DNA of 64,000 nt from Micromonospora sp. CP22. Its GTDB lineage: Bacteria > Actinomycetota > Actinomycetes > Mycobacteriales > Micromonosporaceae. The stretch spans positions 248,001 through 312,000 of the forward strand of contig NZ_VCJO01000001.1 of assembly GCF_009712475.1 (NCBI RefSeq). The letters are read 5' to 3'. Below the pieces are notes generated by a model that was given only the letters and a program-made list of their open reading frames with translations, had not been told where the DNA came from and made no database searches. Below are positions 58,494 through 64,000 of this stretch, one piece after another. The position numbers and the translations under genes are program-made. How positions within the stretch are numbered: position 1 is the stretch's first letter; every line of letters begins with the position of its first letter.

Positions 58494-59765
58494 ATCACCA
58501 GCGATCTTCCGCCAATCGCGGCAGCGACCCGGGGGACCGGCCCGGCCGGCCCCTCCGTCGTGTCGTGGCCGTACCCGCAGGGAGGGCTGGGGAGCAACCC
58601 GAACCTGCCCCCCGGAGAGCGGCTGCGCGTGCTGCTGGTCGAGGACGACGAGGGTGATGCCTTCCTGGTCGGCGAGTTGCTGACCGAGACGAACTCCGGC
58701 ATCGACCTGGTGGTGGCGACGAGCCTGCGTGAGGCCCGGCGGCGGATCGCGGACGTCGACTGCGTGCTGCTCGATCTGGGTCTGCCCGACGCGCAGGGGC
58801 TGGACGGGCTGCGGCAGGTGCTGGAGATGTCCGGCAGCGCTGCCGTCTGTGTGCTCACCGGGCGCACCGACGAGCACCTGGGCATCGTGGCGGTCGCCGA
58901 GGGAGCGCAGGACTACCTGGTCAAGGGCCAGGTCGACGGGGTGCTGCTAACCCGGGCGCTGCGCTACGCGGTGGAGCGTAAGCGGGCCGACGAGAATGCC
59001 CGCCGGTTGCGCGAGGTGGAACTGCGCCAGGCCGAGTCGGCCCGGTTGGAGCGCGGTCTGCTGCCGCAGCCGTTGATGTCGACCGACGAGATCGCGGTAC
59101 ACACCTTCTACCGGCCCGGTCGGCACGCCGCCCTGATCGGCGGGGACTTCTACGACGTGGTGCAGACCCGTCCCGACCGGGTGGATCTGATCGTCGGTGA
59201 TGTCTGTGGGCACGGCGTCGACGAGGCGGCCCTCGGCGTCGAACTGCGGGTCGCCTGGCGGGCGCTGATCCTTGCCGGGGTGCCGGACGACGAGGTGCTC
59301 CCCGCGCTCGAACAGGTGCTGATGAGCGAGCGCCGGCTTCAGGAGATCTTCGCGACCGTGGCGACGGCGCGGCTGGACCTCAACGCCAACCAGGCGACGG
59401 TGCGGTTGGCCGGCCATCCGCCGCCGGTGCTGCTCGCCGGTGGGCGGGTTACGCCGGTGCCGGCGCCGGGCGGTCTGCTACTCGGTGTCCGGCCACGCCG
59501 GCCCGTCGCCTTCGACCTGAAGTTCGACACCGAGGACTGGTCACTGCTGATGTACACCGATGGTCTGATCGAGGGTCGGGTGGGTGCGGGCGACGAACGT
59601 CTCGACGTGCCGGGCCTGACCCGGCTGCTCAGCGAGCCGGCCGGCCGGGCGGTTCCGCTGCCGGATCTGCCGGCGTGGCTGGTCGGCCGGGCCGAGCAGC
59701 TCAACGACGGGCCGTTCGCCGACGACGTGGCGATGCTGCTGGTCACCCGGGGTGGTGGCCGGTGA
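58494..59765 (+). CDS. Response regulator fused to PP2C/SpoIIE phosphatase
   Basis: A receiver domain (VLLVEDDEGDAFLVGELL, phospho-Asp in CVLLDLGLPDAQG, Lys in YLVKGQ) is followed by a coiled-coil linker (about residues 160-195) and a SpoIIE-type PP2C domain (GGDFYDVV, VGDVCGHGVDEA, FADDVAMLLV). Such proteins dephosphorylate anti-sigma antagonists in partner switching. A strong GGAAGGAG lies 6 nt before an ATC codon (58494), a possible rare start. In-frame ATG 58395 and GTG 58560 are the alternatives. The stop overlaps the kinase start. Confidence 0.88.
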   Translation: MTSDLPPIAAATRGTGPAGPSVVSWPYPQGGLGSNPNLPPGERLRVLLVEDDEGDAFLVGELLTETNSGIDLVVATSLREARRRIADVDCVLLDLGLPDAQGLDGLRQVLEMSGSAAVCVLTGRTDEHLGIVAVAEGAQDYLVKGQVDGVLLTRALRYAVERKRADENARRLREVELRQAESARLERGLLPQPLMSTDEIAVHTFYRPGRHAALIGGDFYDVVQTRPDRVDLIVGDVCGHGVDEAALGVELRVAWRALILAGVPDDEVLPALEQVLMSERRLQEIFATVATARLDLNANQATVRLAGHPPPVLLAGGRVTPVPAPGGLLLGVRPRRPVAFDLKFDTEDWSLLMYTDGLIEGRVGAGDERLDVPGLTRLLSEPAGRAVPLPDLPAWLVGRAEQLNDGPFADDVAMLLVTRGGGR

Positions 59766-61528
59766 CGTCCACGAGCGCCGGCTGGAGTTTGCGTGGCCGG
59801 CTGGCGATGCTGGTCGCGGTCGTCGCGTTGCTGTTGATCGGGGTGGCCGGCGCGGAGGCGGTGGTCGCCACCCGGAACCGGGCACACATCGACGCGGTGC
59901 TCAACACGACCGGCCCGCTGCGCGCCCAGTCCCAGGAACTGCTCGCGGTCCTGATCGACCAGGAGACCGCGATCCGGGGGTACGCGTTGACCGGCGATCG
60001 GGACGATCTGGTCCCGTTCGACACCGGTCGGCAGCGGGAGCAGGAACTGGTCACGTCGATGAACCGGTTGCTGGCCACCTACCCGCAGCTGTACGACGAG
60101 CTCGAAGCGGTGCGGGAGCGGGCCGAGCAGTGGCGGCAGTCGGTCGCCCTGCCGGTCATCCAGGCGATCGAGGTCAGCGGCACCACCGCCGGTCGACAGC
60201 TGCTCACCGACCAGTCCCGACAGCAGTTCGATCAGATCCGGGTCGCCGTGGAGGTGCTCCAGGAGGGGATCCTCGACGTCCGCGAGGAGACCGCGACGGA
60301 CGTCCGCGAGACCAGCAACCTGCTGGTGCTGCTGCTGGTCGTCGCGGCGCTGGTGGTGCTGGTCGCCGGGGTGGTGCTGCTCACCTCGCTGGAGCGGATG
60401 GTGATCCGCCCGTTGACCGGGCTGGCCGGGCAGATCCGGCAGGTCGCCACCGGCGACTACGGGCACCGGATCACCGGCGCCGGTCCGCGCGAGTTCCGGC
60501 GGCTCGGCAAGGACGTGGACGCCATGCGGCAGAAGATCGCCGCAGACCTGGCCGAGGTGCGTGAGGCGCGGGAGCGGATCGAGTGGGTCAACACCCAGTT
60601 GCAGAAGCAGGCCGAGGAGCTGACCCGCTCCAACCGTGACCTGGAGCAGTTCGCCTACGTCGCCTCGCACGACCTGCAGGAGCCGCTGCGTAAGGTGGCG
60701 AGCTTCTGCCAGCTGCTCCAGCGGCGCTACGCCGGGCAGCTCGACGAGCGGGCCGACCAGTACATCGCCTTCGCGGTGGACGGTGCGCAGCGGATGCAGC
60801 GGCTGATCAACGACCTGTTGGCGTTCTCCCGGATCGGTCGGCTCACCGCGGGTTTCACCGATGTCGACCTGAACCGCCTGATGGAGGAGGTGGCGGCGCA
60901 GACCGAGCCGGCCCGGCAGTACGCCGACGCCGAGCTGACCTGGGATGACCTGCCGGTGATCCGCGGCGAGGAGCCCCTGCTGACCAACCTCCTGGTCAAC
61001 CTGGTCAGCAACTCGGTGAAGTTCCGTCGGGCGGATGTCGCGCCGAAGGTGCACGTCTCGGCCCGCCTGGTGGGCGAAGATTGGGAGATCACCTGCCAGG
61101 ACAACGGCATCGGGATCGAGCCGGAGTTCGCCGACAAAATCTTCGTCATCTTCCAGCGGCTGCACGCCAAGGACGCCTATCCGGGCACCGGGATCGGGTT
61201 GGCGATCGTGAAGAAGATCGTGGAGTACCACGGTGGTCGGGTCTGGGTGGACACGGACGTGCCCGAGGGGACGGCGATCCGTTTCACGCTGCCCGCGCTG
61301 CCTGCCGACGTGCAGGCCGCGACCGACACGGGTACCGCCGAGGTGGACCGGCCCGATTCGGTGGAAGGCGGGACGGACCCGGCGTCGGACCGGCCCGATG
61401 ACGGGGGCGGGGCGGATGACGGTAGCGTCGGCGCCGAGGCCGGCGGCGGAATGGAGCGCCCTTCGGCCGTCGCTGGCCTGTCACAGTCCGGCGGTGGGAC
61501 AGGCCACATGAAGGAGGCGGTGGGATGA
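59762..61528 (+). CDS. CHASE3-HAMP sensor histidine kinase
   Basis: The 588-residue kinase has a first membrane helix at about residues 12-32 and an external CHASE3 domain ([12 protein letters not shown], about 35-180). A second helix (about 183-206), HAMP, a coiled coil, HisKA ([13 protein letters not shown]) and HATPase ([21 protein letters not shown]) complete the core, followed by a roughly 80-residue acidic Gly/Asp-rich tail. HisKA resembles phytochrome-type kinases. The GTG start overlaps the PP2C stop. It probably phosphorylates the receivers encoded on either side. Confidence 0.92.
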   Translation: MTSTSAGWSLRGRLAMLVAVVALLLIGVAGAEAVVATRNRAHIDAVLNTTGPLRAQSQELLAVLIDQETAIRGYALTGDRDDLVPFDTGRQREQELVTSMNRLLATYPQLYDELEAVRERAEQWRQSVALPVIQAIEVSGTTAGRQLLTDQSRQQFDQIRVAVEVLQEGILDVREETATDVRETSNLLVLLLVVAALVVLVAGVVLLTSLERMVIRPLTGLAGQIRQVATGDYGHRITGAGPREFRRLGKDVDAMRQKIAADLAEVREARERIEWVNTQLQKQAEELTRSNRDLEQFAYVASHDLQEPLRKVASFCQLLQRRYAGQLDERADQYIAFAVDGAQRMQRLINDLLAFSRIGRLTAGFTDVDLNRLMEEVAAQTEPARQYADAELTWDDLPVIRGEEPLLTNLLVNLVSNSVKFRRADVAPKVHVSARLVGEDWEITCQDNGIGIEPEFADKIFVIFQRLHAKDAYPGTGIGLAIVKKIVEYHGGRVWVDTDVPEGTAIRFTLPALPADVQAATDTGTAEVDRPDSVEGGTDPASDRPDDGGGADDGSVGAEAGGGMERPSAVAGLSQSGGGTGHMKEAVG

Positions 61529-61977
61529 CCGCGCCGGCGGACGGCAACAGCCCGATCGAGGTGCTACTGGTCGAGGACGATCCGGGCGACGTGCTGATGA
61601 CCCAGGAGGCGTTCGAGGAGCACAAGCTGCGTAACCGGCTCAACGTCGTCTCCGACGGTGCCGAGGCGCTGGCCTACCTGCGCCGTGAGGGCAGGTATGC
61701 GGACGCCGAGCTGCCGGATCTGATCCTGCTCGACCTGAACCTGCCTCGCCGCGACGGCCGGGAGGTGCTGGAGGAGATCAAGCGGGATCCGGAGTTGTGC
61801 CGGATCCCGGTGGTGGTGCTGACCACCTCCCAGACCGACGAGGACATCCTGCGCAGCTACCAGCTGCACGCGAACGCGTACGTGACGAAGCCGGTCGACT
61901 TCGAGCAGTTCATCTCGGTGGTCCGGCAGATCGACGAGTTCTTCGTCAGCGTGGTGAAGCTGCCGCCGCGTGGCTGA
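61525..61977 (+). CDS. Single-domain response regulator (Rcp1 type)
   Basis: The 150-residue stand-alone receiver has the acidic pocket [17 protein letters not shown], phospho-Asp in [13 protein letters not shown], Thr in [12 protein letters not shown] and Lys in [11 protein letters not shown]. It resembles Rcp1-like partners of phytochrome-type kinases and has no output domain, so it may shuttle phosphate to the PP2C protein or act by binding. ATGA overlaps the kinase stop. Confidence 0.93.
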   Translation: MTAPADGNSPIEVLLVEDDPGDVLMTQEAFEEHKLRNRLNVVSDGAEALAYLRREGRYADAELPDLILLDLNLPRRDGREVLEEIKRDPELCRIPVVVLTTSQTDEDILRSYQLHANAYVTKPVDFEQFISVVRQIDEFFVSVVKLPPRG

Positions 61978-62779
61978 CACCCTGCTCGACGACGTCGCCG
62001 GACTGCTGCGGGACACCGCCGACCGCGTCGTACTGCCGTTGTTCCGCCATCTCGATGACGCCGACGTGATCGAGAAGGCTCCTGGTGAGCTGGTCACGAT
62101 CGCTGACCGGCGGGCCGAGGAAATGATCAGCGCCGGGTTGCTCCGGCTGCGTCCCGGGTCGGTGGTGGTCGGTGAGGAGGCCGTGGCCGACGATCCCGAC
62201 CTGCTGCGTCACCTGCGCGCCTCCGGGGACGTGTGGCTGGTCGACCCGGTCGACGGCACCGGCAACTTCGCGGCCGGGCGTCGCCCGTTCGCGTTGATGG
62301 TCTCCCTGCTCACCGACGGCGAGCCGGTGGCGGCCTGGGTCTTCGACCCGCTGGCCGACGCGCTGGCGACCGCCCGCAGCGGTGAGGGCACGTACCTGGA
62401 CGGTCAGCAGTTGCACCTGCCCGAGAAGGCCCCGCCGATGGGCGAGTTGCGGGGTGCCGCGATGACGCGGTACCTGCCGGGTCCGTCCCGGCGCAGGGTG
62501 GAGGCGGGCGGTGCGCGGCTCGGCGAGCTGCTGCCGGGGCAGCACTGCGCCGGCCGCGAGTATCTCGATGTGCTCACCGGCCGTCAGCAGTTCGTGTTGT
62601 TCGGGCGGACCCTGCCCTGGGACCACGGGCCGGGCACGTTGCTGGTGCGGGCCGCCGGTGGCGTGGCACGTCGGCTGGATGGTACGGACTACCACCCGGC
62701 CAACTCGGAACACGGCCTGCTGGTCGCCGTGAACGACGAGGTGTGGAACACGGTCCACGCCGCCCTGCTGCCCTCCTGA
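61970..62779 (+). CDS. Inositol monophosphatase-family phosphatase
   Basis: The 269-residue protein is of the FIG superfamily. Metal ligands lie in [23 protein letters not shown] and the C-terminal [16 protein letters not shown]. It may hydrolyse inositol phosphate, histidinol phosphate or 3'-phosphoadenylate. The region between the motifs does not decide. GTG 61970 overlaps the receiver gene by 8 nt, placing this phosphatase in the signalling operon. Confidence 0.88.
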   Translation: MADTLLDDVAGLLRDTADRVVLPLFRHLDDADVIEKAPGELVTIADRRAEEMISAGLLRLRPGSVVVGEEAVADDPDLLRHLRASGDVWLVDPVDGTGNFAAGRRPFALMVSLLTDGEPVAAWVFDPLADALATARSGEGTYLDGQQLHLPEKAPPMGELRGAAMTRYLPGPSRRRVEAGGARLGELLPGQHCAGREYLDVLTGRQQFVLFGRTLPWDHGPGTLLVRAAGGVARRLDGTDYHPANSEHGLLVAVNDEVWNTVHAALLPS

Positions 62780-63017
62780 CACCTCCCGGCCGAGCGGCGG
62801 CAACGCGACGGGTCGCCGCGAGTGGTGCGCAGGGTGAGGGGATCGTCGCGGAGGGTCGACGAGAGTCGGGAGGTGGCGATCGGTACAGTGGCCGACCGGG
62901 CTGGTTCCGGTATTCTGACCGGCGGCCTTCCGCCAGCAGGCCGCCGATCGGCGCCGGCGAGGGTCGCCGCCGTGCAGTGAGTTCTCGGGGGTCGGCGGCC
63001 GACGAAAGGATGCTTTC

Positions 63018-64000
63018 GTGCGCAGGTCCATGCCCGTCATGCGGCGCGCCCACCGGCCGCTGATCGCCTTGCTCGCCGCCGTGGCACTGCTGCTCGGCGT
63101 GGGCGTCGTGCCGGCGTACGCCGAGCCTAACGAGGGCGGCAGCAAGAAGCTGCGAGACGCCTTGGAGGCCACCGCCAAGGCGCACATCGAGGCGAAGCGC
63201 AAGCTGGACGGCTCCAAGAAGCGGCAGAAGCAGTTGGCCAAGGAGCTGTCTGAGATGGAAGGCCGGCTGGAGGAGCTGACCGCGCTGGTCGGCGAGGTGG
63301 CCGCGCAGTCCTACCGGGTCGGCCGGCTCAGCCCGGCCGCCGCGCTGCTGGACAGCGCGACCCCGGAGGCGTTCGTGCAGCGGGCCGCCAACCTCGACAT
63401 GATGGCCCAGCGCGACGGCCGCCGGGTCCGGGAGCTGACCGAGGCGCGGGAGCAGGCCCGGCAGGCCAAGCTCGCGATCAACGCCGAGGTACGCGAGCAG
63501 ACCAAGCAGCTGGCGGTGATGGCGAAGAAGAAGCGGGAGGCCGAGGCGGCGCTGGCGGCGGTCAGCTCGGGTACCAGCGGTGGGTTCAGCGGCGGCAGTT
63601 CGACGTCGGCGAAACCGGCACCTCGCAACTCCGACGGATCGTGGCCCAGCGAGTCGTGCTCGGTGAACGACCCGACCACCTCGGGCTGCATCACGCCACG
63701 CACCCTGCACGCGTTGCAGCAGACCCAGGCCGCCGGCTACAAGCGGCACGTCTCCTGTTACCGCAGCGGTGGCTCCGGCGAGCACCCCAAGGGGCGGGCC
63801 TGCGACTTCTCCGCCGCCCCGAACGGCTTCGAGAACCGCTCGGCGACCGGTGGCGACAAGTCGTACGGCGACAGCCTGGCCGCCTGGCACGTCCGCAACG
63901 CCGACCGGCTCGGTGTGCTCTACGTGATCTGGTATCGCCAGATCTGGCACCCCGGCACCGGCTGGCGGGCGTACAGCGGGAGCGGCAGCCCGGCCGCCGA
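63018..64000 (+). CDS. Secreted coiled-coil cell-wall protein (3' end outside window)
   Basis: The first 327 codons are visible. A Sec signal peptide (VRRSMPVMRRAHRP, hydrophobic core, cleavage after AYA) precedes a long Lys/Glu/Ala coiled coil (about residues 40-175) like the N-domain of NlpC/P60 hydrolases. A Ser/Gly linker follows, then a C-terminal domain with paired Cys and HPKGRACDFS, resembling the ARB_07466-like domain of secreted actinobacterial proteins. GAAAGGA precedes the GTG by 7 nt. It is probably wall-associated. TATTCT at 62911-62916 could be its -10, leaving a roughly 95-nt leader in an otherwise empty 238-bp gap. Confidence 0.82.
   Translation, partial: MRRSMPVMRRAHRPLIALLAAVALLLGVGVVPAYAEPNEGGSKKLRDALEATAKAHIEAKRKLDGSKKRQKQLAKELSEMEGRLEELTALVGEVAAQSYRVGRLSPAAALLDSATPEAFVQRAANLDMMAQRDGRRVRELTEAREQARQAKLAINAEVREQTKQLAVMAKKKREAEAALAAVSSGTSGGFSGGSSTSAKPAPRNSDGSWPSESCSVNDPTTSGCITPRTLHALQQTQAAGYKRHVSCYRSGGSGEHPKGRACDFSAAPNGFENRSATGGDKSYGDSLAAWHVRNADRLGVLYVIWYRQIWHPGTGWRAYSGSGSPAA

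Noticed and set aside
62780..63017. c-di-AMP (ydaO-type) riboswitch before the secreted coiled-coil gene
   Set aside because: Wall-hydrolase genes in actinobacteria often carry one, but the conserved core elements are not recognisable and the leader would be too short.
1..64000. tRNA genes, CRISPR arrays, insertion sequences or a biosynthetic gene cluster
   Set aside because: I looked for T-loop-like motifs, regularly spaced repeats, transposase motifs and PKS/NRPS domains and found none.

Overview
The window is very GC-rich, with strong G/C at third codon positions. It carries mycothiol (mshA), polyphosphate (ppx), SenX3/RegX3, BldN-type sigma and rex-hemACDB genes, and many transcripts appear to be leaderless. 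Together this points to a filamentous actinobacterium, most likely Micromonospora or a close relative in the Micromonosporaceae. I see no rRNA, tRNA, CRISPR array, phage or transposase gene. This is chromosomal core sequence with small accessory insertions.

Layout. 0-3.3 kb: a two-component-linked ABC-2 exporter (ATPase, permease, start of a histidine kinase) and an EI24-like membrane protein. 3.4-9.2 kb: a beta-glucoside uptake and hydrolysis operon (binding lipoprotein, two permeases, GH1 beta-glucosidase, LacI-type repressor) behind a promoter flanked by two GAGAGCGCTCTC operators. 9.3-24 kb: core genes in the same order as M. tuberculosis Rv0482-Rv0498: murB, SDR, mshA, a YbjN-like gene, gpmA, senX3-regX3, a cysteine-rich unknown, ppx and a sugar-phosphate isomerase. 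24-33 kb: an accessory block with a CGNR zinc-finger regulator, a lipoprotein/ATP-grasp pair, proline dehydrogenase, a hydrolase-TetR pair, a membrane-anchored metallopeptidase and a MacAB-like exporter.

33-46 kb: return to the core order (small HTH protein, ribosomal protein bS22, GalE2-like epimerase, acyltransferase). A BldN-type sigma factor and DUF5667 protein, the remnant of an acyl-CoA ligase, glutaredoxin and a HAD phosphatase follow. Next comes the rex-hemA-hemC-hemD operon with hemB, preceded by a good Rex operator. 46-56 kb: an intergenic patch of repeats, then an XRE regulator, a double GNAT protein, a lytic transglycosylase, an FmdB zinc ribbon and a cyclase/ATPase/TPR regulator. 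A secreted phospholipase A2, a BON-methyltransferase fusion, a ROK-like protein, a TPR protein and an Smr protein with a tiny leader ORF complete this stretch. 56-64 kb: a membrane M28 peptidase, a four-gene signalling operon (receiver-PP2C, CHASE3 kinase, receiver, inositol-phosphatase-like protein) and the start of a secreted coiled-coil protein.

The most general observation is regulatory. About twenty start codons lie 6 or 7 nt after a TANNNT or close -10 hexamer, with no ribosome binding site. This indicates leaderless transcription and fixes many starts. Strong hairpins, mostly without U-tracts, sit at most gene ends.
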